Source: Cymbidium sinense (taxonomy: Eukaryota > Streptophyta > Magnoliopsida > Asparagales > Orchidaceae). Taken from it: 64,000 nucleotides of DNA. The position numbers and the translations under genes were made by a program. A model generated the notes under the pieces. That model was not told the DNA's origin. It searched no databases and worked only from the letters and a program-made list of their open reading frames with translations. Location: positions 274,267,014 to 274,331,013 of the forward strand of contig CM038215.1 in the NCBI GenBank assembly GCA_021442155.1, read 5' to 3'. Positions 23,200 to 33,362 of the stretch are shown piece by piece. Each line of letters opens with the position of its first letter. Position 1 is the stretch's first letter.

Positions 23200-24015
23200 A
23201 ATGGAAAGAACCTTGATGGTAGGAACATCACCGCCAACCAAGCACTACATTTGGTGGTGGAGGTGAAGGTGGAGGTGGTGGTCATCGTAGTGGTGGTGGG
23301 GGATCTGAAGGTACTGGTGGATATAGAGGTAGTGAGAATGGAAAGAACCTTGATGGTAGGAACATCACCGTCAACTAAGCACAGTCTACATTTGGTGGTG
23401 GAGGTGAAGGTGGAGGTGGTGGTCATCGTAGTGGTGGTGGGGGATCTGAAGGTACTGGTGGATATAGAGGTAGTGGTCTGAAGGTATTGGTGGCGAAGGG
23501 AGAGAATGAGGAAATGATGGTGGATCTCGCTACTCAAGAGGCCGTGGTGGTTCTCACTGGGAACTGAAAATCAAGAACCGCTGATCCGACGCTTTATAAT
23601 CTCTTATAGTAGACAGTTCTAGTTCTCTATAGTTTTTGATTTATTGTATGCATGCTCATTTTTGATGTATGTCGTCGCTTGCATCTTAGAAAACTTGGTG
23701 TGTTACTTAGTTGATGAAATTGAAAAGAAGAAATGTTGAATCTAAATTTGTTATTTATTAAAAAATAGAAATTATAAACCCTAAACAAAAACATGAACCC
23801 TAAAACTGAAACCTAAACCCTAAACCCTAAACCTTAAACCCTAAACTCTAAAAAATAAAAAAATAAAAAAACCAAACCCAGAACCCTAAAACCTAAAACT
23901 AAACCTAAACCCTAGAAAACCGACAACCCGAAACCCTAAATCCTAAAAAACCTTAAACCCAAAACTCTAAACCCTAAACCCTAAACCCTAAACCTTAAAC
24001 CTAAAATTGTAACCC
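21268..24015 (+). repeat. Tandem duplication unit 2 (carries GRP copy 5)
   Basis: This is the second copy of the 18981-21267 unit. Shared rare features are the 141-base intragenic GRP duplication, the GACAACCCGAAACCCTAAAT string after the GRP 3'UTR and the TGCATACTAGTTTACTTAAT anchor. Similarity to unit 1 ends shortly after AAAATTGTAACCC near 24012. Confidence 0.83.
23200..23769 (+). pseudogene. GRP retropseudogene copy 5 with the same internal duplication
   Basis: Near twin of copy 4. Block 1 starts with GAG at 23197 and block 2 with GAG at 23334 (period 137 here, as about 4 bases are lost in block 1). Relative to copy 4, the part 23550-23610 lacks several short runs around the stop codon and early 3'UTR. 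The tail then matches copy 4 to TTATTAAAAAATAG. Confidence 0.87.
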
Positions 24016-24472
24016 TAAACCCTAAACTATAAAAGCATAAACCTTAAAACCCTAAGCCCTAAACCCTAAAGTAAACTAAATAAACCTAAACTTATTGGTT
24101 TACTTAATGTTAAAAAAACCCTAAATCCTAAACCCTAAACACTAAACCCTAAACCATAAACCCTAAAACCTAAACCCTAAACCCAAAACTTATGACACTA
24201 AACCTACAACCCTAAACCATAAACCCTAAACCCTAAACCCTAAACCCTAAAAAACACTAAACCCTAAACCCTAAACTCTAATCCCTAACCCTACACCCTA
24301 AACCCTAAAAGCATAAACCCTAAAATGATAAACCCTAAACCTTAAACCCAAAACCTGAAACCTTAACCATAAACCCCAAACAATAATCATAAACTTAAAG
24401 TAACTAAATAAATTAAAAAATAAACCTAAACCCTAAAACCAAATAAACCTAAATGTAAACCTAAACCCTAAG
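23770..24472 (+). repeat. Telomere-like satellite between GRP copies 5 and 6
   Basis: CCCTAAA-rich on both sides of a clean dyad anchor (AGTAAACTAAATAAACC, then GGTTTACTTAATGT at 24097-24110). The A-rich CCTAAA/AATAAA block is largely missing, which makes this the short unit type. The conserved flank is at about 24401-24417. No gene is seen. Confidence 0.92.
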
Positions 24473-24960
24473 AATGGTCAGAACCTTGATGGATGGAACA
24501 TCACCGTTAACCAGGGATAGTCTAGATCTGGCAGTGGAGGAGAAAGCAAAAAGGGCGGTATCACAATGGTGGTGGGGGATTTGGAGGTGCTGGTGGATAT
24601 GGAGGTGCTGATCGAAGCAGTGGTGGTTATGGAGGCGGGTGGAGTGACGAAGGTTAAATCTTGGTGATGGTAGAGGGAGAGATAGGGGATATGATGGTGG
24701 ATCTCTCTACTCGAGAGGTCATGGTGGTTCTGATGGGAACTGAAGAAACTAAAAAACCACTGATCCGATCTACTGCTTATAGAACTGTGTCTTTATAGTA
24801 GAGACGATTCTAGTTATCAATAGTTTTAAATTTGTTGTATGCATGCTCATTTTTGATCTATGTCATCACTTGTGTCTTAGAAAACTTAGTGTGTTACTTA
24901 GTTGATGAAATCAAAAAGAAGAAATGTTGAATCTGAATTTATTCTTTATTAAAAAAAATG
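24473..24960 (+). pseudogene. GRP retropseudogene copy 6
   Basis: It opens NGQNLDGWNITVNQG, with a TAG before SRSGSGG, then a frameshift near 24555. The C-terminal part GRGRDRGYDGGSLYSRGHGG, SDGN, TGA, RN shows the family terminus, with TGA in place of the Trp codon. The A-run is at 24951-24958. It is closest to copies 7 and 8, with the shared opening AATGGTCAGAACC or similar. Confidence 0.86.
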
Positions 24961-25644
24961 AAAATAATAAACCCTAAACAAAATCCTGGACCCTAAAACT
25001 GAAACCTAAACCCAAAACACTAAACTCTAAAAAATAAAAAAATAAAAAGACCTAACCTAGAACCCTAAAACATAAAACTAAACCTAAACCTAAACCCTAA
25101 ACCATAAACCTACAATAGAAAAGCTATAGGCCGAAAACCTAAACCCTAAACTCTAAACCCTAAACCCTAAACCCTTAACCCTAAACCTAAAATCGTAACC
25201 CTAAACTTTAAATTGTAAAAGCATAAACCATAAAACCTTAAGCCCTAAACCCTAAATTAAACTAAATAAACCTAAACCTATTGGTTTACTTAATTTTTAA
25301 AAAAAACCTGAAACCCTAAATCCTAAACCCTAAACACTAAACTCTAAACCATAAATCCTAAACCCTAAACTCTAAACCCAAAACTTATGAAACTAAACCT
25401 ACAACCCTAAACCATAAAACCCTAAATCCTAAACCCTAAACCCTAAAGCCTAAACCCTAATCCCTAACCCTACACCCTAAACCCTAGAAGCATAAACCCT
25501 AAAATGTTAAACTCTAAACCCTAACCCTAAACCATAAACCCTAAACCCAAAACCCTGAACATAAACCTAAAGTAACTAAATAAATTAGAAAGTAAACCTA
25601 AACCCTAAAACCAAATAAACCTAAACATTAAGATAAACCCTAAG
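24961..25644 (+). repeat. Telomere-like satellite between GRP copies 6 and 7
   Basis: Short unit type: CCCTAAA-rich, with the anchor GGTTTACTTAATTT near 25283-25296 preceded by AAATTAAACTAAATAAACC, and the conserved flank at about 25571-25588. No gene is seen. Confidence 0.92.
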
Positions 25645-26130
25645 AATGGTTTGCACCTTGATGGATGAAACATCACCATCAACCAGGACAGTCTAGATTT
25701 GGCAGTGGAGGGGAAGGCAGAGGTAGCAGTTATCACAGTGGTGGTGGGGGATTTGGAGGTGTTGCTTGTTATGGAGGTGCTGATCGAAGCAGTGGTGTTT
25801 ATGGAGGTGGGCGGAGCGATGAAGGTTACAATCATGGTGGTGGCAGAGGGAGAGATCGGGGATATGATGGTGGATTTTGCTACTCGAGAGGCCATGGTGG
25901 TTCTGATGGGAACCGAAGAAACTGAAGAACCGCCGATCTGATCTACTGCTTATAGAACTGTGTCTTTATAGTAGAGATGGTTCTAATTATCTACAATTTT
26001 TATTTTATTCTATGCGTGCTCATTTTTGATCTATGCCATCGCTTGTGTCTTAGAAAACTTTGTGTGTTACTTAGTTGAAGAAATTGAAAAGAAGAAATGT
26101 TGAATCTGAATTTCTACTTTATTAAAAAAA
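25645..26130 (+). pseudogene. GRP retropseudogene copy 7 with open Gly-rich tail
   Basis: The RRM end is damaged (NGLHLDG, then TGA), with a small deletion after AACCAGG. In the resulting frame, 25665-25925 is open and reads GQSRFGSGGEGRGSSYHSGG on through YSRGHGGSDGNRRN to the family stop position (TGA at 25923-25925). It is the only copy whose Gly-rich frame runs uninterrupted to the native stop, with Arg for Trp in the terminal motif. The A-run is near 26123-26129. Confidence 0.87.
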
Positions 26131-26833
26131 CAAAAATTTGAACCCTAAAATTGAAACCTAAACCCTAAACTCTAAAAAATAAAAAAATAAAAAAAAACCT
26201 AACCCAGAACCCTAAAACCTAAAACTAAACCTAAACCCTAAACCATAAACCTACAATAAAAAAACTACAACCCGAAACCATAAACCATAAAAGACCTTAA
26301 ACCCTAAACTCTAAACCCTAAACCCTAAACCCTAAACCTAAAATATCAACCCTAAACCCTAAAATGTAAAGCATAAACCCTAAAACCCTAAGCCTTAAAC
26401 CCTAAAGTAAACTAAATAAATCTAAACCTATCAGTTTACTTAATTTAAAAAAAAAACCCTAAACCCTAAATCATAAACCCTAAACCTTAAACCTTAAACC
26501 ATAAACCCTAAACCCTATACCCTAAACCCAGAACTTATGACACTAAACCTATAACCTTAAACCCTAAACCCTAAATTTTAAACCCTAAAAGCTAATACTA
26601 AACCTAAACTACTAAAACTGTAAACCAAACCCAAAACCAAAATCTAAAAAACCATAAACCCTAAGATGTTAAACCCTAAACTCTAAACCCAAAACCATAA
26701 ACCTTAACCCTAAACCATAAACCCTAAACTCCAAACCCTAAACATAAACCTAAAGTAACTAAACAAATTAAAAAGTAAACCTAAACCCTAAAACCAAAGA
26801 AACCTAAACCTAAACCTAAACCTAAACCCTAAG
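26131..26833 (+). repeat. Telomere-like satellite between GRP copies 7 and 8
   Basis: Short unit type: CCCTAAA-rich, anchor CAGTTTACTTAATTT near 26432-26446, conserved flank GTAACTAAACAAATT near 26754-26768. A more irregular stretch lies at 26585-26650. No gene is seen. Confidence 0.92.
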
Positions 26834-27281
26834 AATGGTCAGAACCTTGAGGGACTGAACATCATCATCAAACAGGGACAGTCTAGATTTGGCTGGGTGG
26901 AAGAGAGGTGTCAATTTTCCACAGTGGTGGGGATTTGGAGTGGATATGGAGGTCGATCAGTAGTGGTGGTTATGGATGCAGGTGAAGTGATAAAGGTTAC
27001 AATCATGGTGGTGGCAAAGGGAGAGATTGGGGATGTCATGGTGGATCCTGCCACTCGATAGGCTGGCGTGGTTCGTATAGGAATTAGAGAAACTGAAGAA
27101 TGGTCAATATGATTTGCTACTTTTGGAGCTGTGTCTTTATAGTAGAGACAGGTCTAGTTATCTAGGGTTTTTGATTTGCCTATGCATGCTCAATCTTAAT
27201 CAATGTAATTGCTTATGTATTAGAAAACTTTATTTGGTACGTGGTTGATGAAATCTGAATTTGTTCTCTATTAAAAAAAAA
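26834..27281 (+). pseudogene. GRP retropseudogene copy 8
   Basis: It starts NGQNLEGLNIIIKQGQSRFG, then scrambles through several small deletions. The 3'UTR lacks the AAAGAAGAAATGTTG segment (GTTGATGAAATCTGAATTTG is joined directly). The A-run is at 27273-27281. This is the last of the three copies spaced about 1.18 kb apart. Confidence 0.84.
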
Positions 27282-28721
27282 CCAAAAACCTAAACCCTAA
27301 ACTAAAGCATGAACCCTAAACCCTAAACACTTATAGTAAAAAAAATAAAAAAAACCCTAACCCTAAAACCCCAAACTCCACAAACCCTAAACCTCAAACC
27401 CCAAACCCTAAAAACCTAAAAACTAAACCTAAACTTAATAAAGCCTAAAAAAAGTAAAAAAGCCTTAACCTAAATAAAAAAATAAAATAAAATAAAATCC
27501 TAAATTAAAACCTAAACCTAAACCTAAAACTAAAAGTTGAATAAAAAAACATAAATGTAAACAAAAATAAAACAAATAAAACCCTAAACAAAGGTAAAAA
27601 TAAAATAAACCTAAAAATAAAATAATCCTAAAATAAAATAAAATAAAAACTAAATAAAAACCTTAACCTAAAAAATAAGCCTAAAAATAAATAAAGAATA
27701 AAACCTAAACCTAAAATAAACAAAATAAAATAAACCTAAACCTAAAATAAAATAAATAAAACCTAAACCTAAAGCAAAAATAAACTAAACCTAAACCCTA
27801 AACCAAATAAAATAAAATAAACTAAAAATAAATTTAAACCTAAACTAGAAAATAAAACCTAAAAATAAACCTATAAAAAAACCCCAAAAACCTAAACCTA
27901 AATCTAAAAATAAAAAATAAAACTTAAACCTAAAAAATAAAATAATAATAAAACTAAACTAAAATATTGAACATAAACCTAAACCTAAACCTAAGAAATA
28001 ATCTAAAAAAAAATCCAAACTGAAATAAATAAACCTAAAATAAATAAAATAAACTAAAAATAAATAAATAAACTAAAATAAATAAAAATAAATCTAATAA
28101 ATAAAAAATCATAAAACCTACTGGTTTACTTAATTTAAAAATAAACCTACACAAACCCAACCACACTAAACTAAACCTAAACTTAAAATATAAAAGACCT
28201 ACACCATACCAACCCTAAACTGACCTAAACCAACCCTAAATCCTCCCTCCCTAACCCTAAACCCTACCAACCAACCTAACCCAAAACCTAAACCTAAACC
28301 ACTAAACTTAAACTACTAAACCCTAACCACTAAATAGCCTAAACTCTGGGCTCTGGGCTCTACCCTAAACCCTTCCCTACCTAAATCCTAAACCCTAAAT
28401 CTCCCCTAAACATGCCTAAAATAAACTCTAAAGTAAACTAAACCTAAACTTTAAATAACCCTAAATAAAAATAAAAATAAATAAAAATAATATAAATAAA
28501 CTGGATTAAAATAAACTAAGTAAACTAAATAAACTATCTTACTAAACCCTAAATCCTACCTGACTAAACCCAAAAAGCTAACCATAAAAAACTAAAACCT
28601 AAACCTACAACCTAAAACCCTAAACCCTAAACCCTAAATCCTAAATCCTAAATGCTAAAAACCCTAAACCCTAAAAATCTAACCACCCTAAACCCACCAA
28701 CCCTAAACCTAAACCCTAACC

Positions 28722-28782
28722 CTAGGTTTAGGTTTATTAATTTTAAATTTATTTTGTTACTTTAAGTTTTGGTTTAGGTTTC
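28722..28782 (-). repeat. Inverted piece of the satellite's GRP 5' flank
   Basis: The plus strand suddenly reads GGTTTAGGTTTATTAATTTT, then GTTACTTTAAGTTTTGGTTT. The reverse complement contains AAAGTAACAAAATAAATT and AATAAACCTAAACC, matching the conserved flank found upstream of the GRP copies (for example near 15815). Everything around it has the opposite orientation. Confidence 0.82.
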
Positions 28783-28830
28783 TAAACCCTAAACTCTAAA
28801 CCTTAAAAATAAACCTAAATCCTAAAAGTA

Positions 28831-28844
28831 AACCTAAACCCTAA
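28831..28844. repeat. Candidate LINE target-site duplication, left
   Basis: AACCTAAACCCTAA directly precedes the LINE and recurs exactly at 37396-37409 after its A-run. In a telomere-like background a 14-base match can arise by chance. Confidence 0.6.
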
Positions 28845-29051
28845 ATTCCTAGTAGGCGTGAGTCATCAACTCGCATTGACGTCTACTTTATCCACGCACC
28901 ATACCCCACCGGGCCACCTGACCTCTAGTGGTTCCCATTTTCCCCTTTCATTTTGGCATTCATGCTTGATGATTGTTTGGCTTGATTCTCCTTTGGATTC
29001 CTTCGGAATTGGTGACGGTTATTTTCATGTTTTACTTAGTGATATCATAGC

Positions 29052-29925
29052 TTGGCATCATCTTTAATGATTCCATGGGGGAAACTGATGGATCCAATGG
29101 ATCCTACTAGGGCATCAACTACCTTGGCTTTGGTTGCTTCAAAATCATTTCAAGACATCCTCACTAGTAAGGATAGTTGTTCAGGTGAATCCCTGGAACT
29201 TATTTTGACTTCTTGTCAAACCATGCCTGTTGTTATGTGCTCTAATCTGATTGTGAAAAAGCTTGCTAAGCCATTTAAATTCACTTTGGTTGGATAATTT
29301 ACTCTTCTTAGGCCGAATCTGGAAAACATTTACACTTTCTTTATAGTCTGAAACTTTTGGGTGCTTTTATGATTAGTTTAACTTATCCACGCCACATTTT
29401 GATTTAGTTAATGAATGATTTGGATTACTCGTGTGTTTTTGGTCATCATTCTTATTTTGCTTTCAATCAAATGAGGTTGCTAAAATAGACTCCACTCTAT
29501 GATATTAGGGAAGAATCCCCAATCATTTTAGTTTGGATTTCTCTCCCCAATATGCAAATTCATTTCATTAATCATCAATTCCACTTTACTGTGGGTGCTT
29601 TATTTGGTTAGCCATTATAAGTTGATCAAGCAACGGCTACAAAATCTCGACCTTTTGTGGCTAGAATCTTTGTCGAATTGGATATTACCAACAAAGAGAT
29701 CCGTTGGGATCTAAAATTATAGTTATATGCAAAAAGTTGATTTTGAAAATTTCCCTATCTTTTGTTCTCATTGTAAAATCCATGGGTATGATAATTTTGA
29801 ATGTTTCATTATGCATCCTCACCTAAAAAAGAAAATTTTTGTTAAGAAAACTATTATTTCTAACCCTAACCACTTAAAATCAAAAGTTAATTCAGAAAAA
29901 AAAGGATTCATTGAATGTTCTTAAT
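29052..29925 (+). pseudogene. LINE-A ORF1 (DUF4283-like plus CCHC knuckle)
   Basis: ORF1 of plant L1 elements binds element RNA. The open part 29052-29297 (SSLMIPWGKLMD...SNLIVKKLAKPFKFTLVG) resembles the N-terminal portion of the family. After stops, DIREESPIILVWISLPNMQI and VGALFG follow. A CCHC knuckle lies at 29763-29804 (CSHCKIHGYDNFEC), where the zinc-binding His is Tyr compared with GHDNYEC in the two other ORF1 copies. A basic tail HLKKKIFVKK ends near 29850. Confidence 0.8.
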
Positions 29926-30574
29926 AAGGCTATTTTACCTCTTATTTTTCCTATGTAATTGAAGGTTTCTAATATGGAAAATAATAATTTCTCTAAATTT
30001 TGGATGACGATTCTTTTTCCTCTAAGTCGATCCATGCATCCTTACCGATTTTGATAGACAAAAATGAAGCTTAAATTGAAAATACTAATAAGGACTTCAA
30101 TGTTATGCATCATTTGAATTAAATGGAGAATATGGCTTTGGTTTATCATGATATTTAGTTTGAAAAATCTGACTTTACTTTAGTTCAGGATGATTTAAAT
30201 TCTCAAAAAATATTTAGTTTTGTCTAATAATCTGGGTATTGAAGAAAAAGGGCTTGATGTTCACACTTGCCTTAATAATTTTGTTTTGGCTCCCTCTTTA
30301 TCATTGAAGCTCATTTGCCTATAATAAATTCTAATGGCTTGAAGAAAGAGAGCTCACTTATATATATAGATTTCCCTAAATCTATGACTAATGTTGATAA
30401 ATCCTTCTCGGATGATGATTCTATGGGAAAAGGAATTGGTTTCCAAACTTATCATCCTAAAAAGAAAAAGAATGTTAAAAACTTCCTTCCCAAATTTTCG
30501 AAAAACACTAGATCTGTTGTGACCTCCCTCTCCTCTCTTAATTAACCTTCTCTTAACCCCTTTTTTATTTCTTT

Positions 30575-31260
30575 ATGTTCAATTTTCTTGTTTGGAATGT
30601 TAGAGGGATTGATAACCTCTCTATTCATAAATGTATTAGAAACCTTTATCGTATTCATAATATTTCTTTACTTATTGTTTTAGAGCCTATTATTCATGCA
30701 AACAAAATTAATCATGTTGCTAGAATGATCAATTTCAATAATTTTTTCTCTAATGTTAGTAATTAAATTTTTATTTTTGGAGTTATTTTGTGGAGGTTCC
30801 TATTCTTGATAATTTTCAACAAGTTGTCAACGGTAAAATATCTTATGGTGACTATTGTGTTTTAGGTTCTTTTATCTATGCATCTTGTAATAGATATTGT
30901 AGAAATCTTCTTTGGGAAAATTTGAGGAATTTTGCTACCTCTGTCAATAAACCTTGGTTTGTTGGTGGGGATTTCAACACTATTTTATTCTCTTCTGAAT
31001 GAAGTAGTGGTTGCTCTCCAAATATTCATTCGATGGAAGAATTTTCCAATATGATCCTTGATTGCAATTTGATTGATATTGGCATTAAGGGTTCAAATTT
31101 TACTTGGAAAAACTCTAGACTTTAGGAAAGGTTGTACCGGATTCTTTTTAATACTCAGTGGATTACTCAATGGCCTATTACTTTTATCGATCATTTAAGC
31201 AGAAATTTATTCTATCGTGCTCCTCTTTTGGTTTCTATTAAAGATAACTGTAATTAAATA
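30575..31260 (+). pseudogene. LINE-A ORF2 endonuclease domain
   Basis: ATG at 30575 opens MFNFLVWNVRGIDNLS. The WNVRG Asn, the Glu of VLEP and the GGDFN box (30958-31000, NKPWFVGGDFNTILF) are the metal-binding motifs of LINE apurinic-like endonucleases, which nick target DNA. After 30766 and 31002 the frame is interrupted. GSNFTWKNSRL follows at about 31090. The final SDH catalytic box is lost: LSRNLFYRAPLL stands where the right-hand LINE of this window has LSDHAPLL. Confidence 0.86.
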
Positions 31261-31685
31261 AAAAATTTCTCTCATTTTAGATTTCAAAACATGTGGATTC
31301 AACATATTGATTTCTTTAATGTTGTGGCTATCAATTGGAAAACTATCTTACATCCTGATAATTGGAGTATGGGGATGAATAGATTTTGGTTTAAGCTTAA
31401 AATATTTTAAAAAAATCTAGGTTGGTGGAACAAGCATTATTTTAAAAACCTATTTGCTAATATCAAAGAAATGGAAAAATTGGTTTGTGATCTTGAAGTC
31501 TTTATTATCTCTGATCTTACTAAGATTAAGGACTTCACTGAGGTGAAATATAAACTTGTTAATTTTTAAAATTTGGAAGAGACTTATTGGCCCCAAAAAG
31601 CTACTAGCAAACATATTGCGAATGGTGACAAAAATACTAGATATTTCTGTGCTTTAGTTAATAAAAAGAGAGTTTTAAATAATCT

Positions 31686-32875
31686 TTAAAAAATTAAAGA
31701 TGACAATGGAGAATGGATTATGGAGAATAATAATATTAAGAATGCATCCATTAATTGCTTTAGAAATATGCTTAATAAGAGTTGCTCTAATGAAGCTATC
31801 TCTAAATTGAACTTGATTCCTTCTATTATAAATAATAATGACAATGATTTGCTTACTATTGTACTTAATGCAAAGGAAATTTTTATAGTTCTTAATAGTG
31901 TGAACATAGATTTTGTTGCTCGTTAGGAGGGTTTCACTACACCATTTTTTCAAAAATTCTAGTTAATTATTATAAATGATTTGGTAGAGGTTGTGGTTGA
32001 CTTTTTTTAATGGTAATCCTATTCCTAGATATTTTTCTAGCACTTCTATTATTCTCATACTTAAGAAAGATAATCCAGACTATTGGAGTGATTTTAGAGC
32101 TATTAGTCTTTGCACCTTCTTCGATAAGCTGATTTCCAAAATTCTAACCAAGAGGCTCAGTCCTTTCCTTCATAGAATTATCTCTCTAAACCAAACTAGT
32201 TTTCTTAGAGGTAGATCTATTTCTGATAATATTCTACTTGCTCACTAATTAATTCATGATTTAGACACTAGGACTAGAGGTTGCAACATTCTATTTGAAT
32301 TAGATATTACTAAAGCTTTTGACAATATCTCTTGGGATTTCCTTATCCATATTATGAATTTAATTGGGTTTTTTGATAAATTTATCTTTCTTGTTAAAAA
32401 TTGTATTAATAATGCTTGGTTTTCTATTTTTCTTAATGGGGAGGCCTTGTGCTTCTTTCCTTCTTCCCATGGCCTAAGATAAGGGGATCCTATATCTCTT
32501 GCCTTATTTATTATTGTTGTTGAGTACTTATCTAGGAGTATCAATGATCTATTCTTAAACAATTCTAGTATGTATTATAGAATTCTTGGTGGTCTTCCTG
32601 TTTCTCATTTAAGCTTTGTAGATGATTTAATTATTTTTTGCAATGCTGCTATTCATCATATCAAGAATCTCAAAAATATTTTTTAAATACATTTGGTAGA
32701 GAAAGTGGTCTATCTATCAATGATAACAAAATCTATTTTATTACTTCTTCAAGCATCTACAATAATAAAAATAATCAAATCATGCATATCACTAACTTTA
32801 AACATCAACAACTTCCTCTTAGTACTTGGGTGCTCCTTTTTTTAAAGGTCTGAAATGATCCCATCTTTTTGATGA
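31686..32875 (+). pseudogene. LINE-A ORF2 reverse transcriptase domain
   Basis: Blocks in order: STSIILILKKDNPDYWSDFR, AISLCTFFDKLISKILTKRL, LNQTSFLRGRSISDNILLAH to 32248, a TAA stop, FELDITKAFDNISWDFL (first catalytic Asp), HGLR, TAA, GDPIS, then LSFVDDLIIF with the catalytic FVDD at 32615-32626. This is L1-clade RT. At least three in-frame nonsense codons break it, mostly at Gln positions. Confidence 0.9.
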
Positions 32876-33362
32876 GTTAATTGAAAAAAATTAAATAAAA
32901 TTTCTATTTGGGGATTTCATTTACTTTCCTTTGGTGGCAGGCTCACTATTCTTAAAAGCACTCTCAATTCAATGCCTCTTTATTTGATTCAAACTATTAT
33001 CCCCACTAATGCTACTCTTATCAGAATTGATCACGTGCTTAATAATTTTTTTGGGGATCTAGTAACTCTACTAAAATAATGCATTGGACTTCCTAGCATA
33101 AATGTTGTGGTCCCTTGGGTGAAGGTGGTCTTGGTTGTATACTAATTTATGAAGCTATTACTACCTTCTCTCAAAAGCTCTGGTGGAATTTTAGATAGAA
33201 TGATAACCTTTGTGCTAATTTTATGATGAAAAAATATTGCCAAGGTAAACACCCTATTATCTATGCTTATAAAGTTTGTGACTCTCCAGTTTGGAAAAGG
33301 CTTTCCTCCATTAAATAGGTTGTTGAACCCTTATTATCTTGGGGTATTCATTCGGGTTCTTC

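Larger units (their letters stand above)
27282..28844 (+). repeat. Telomere-like satellite between GRP copy 8 and the LINE
   Basis: CCCTAAA block, A-rich block to 28115, then the anchor GGTTTACTTAATTT at 28123-28136. From 28140 to 28700 the text is unusual: many CCAACC, CTCCC and CACC steps and a short GGGCTCT repeat near 28349-28362, unlike the rest of the satellite. A short inverted piece lies at 28722-28782. The flank AACCTAAACCCTAA at 28831-28844 is the LINE target site. No gene is seen. Confidence 0.88.

Noticed and set aside
28349..28366. Short GGGCTCT direct repeat as a regulatory site
   Set aside because: It occurs once, is only two to three units long, has no neighbouring gene to control, and sits in irregular satellite.
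31675..31953. Minus-strand frames of 92 and 73 residues inside LINE-A
   Set aside because: They are antisense to the ORF2 region. Ile/Asn-rich composition reflects AT-rich DNA.
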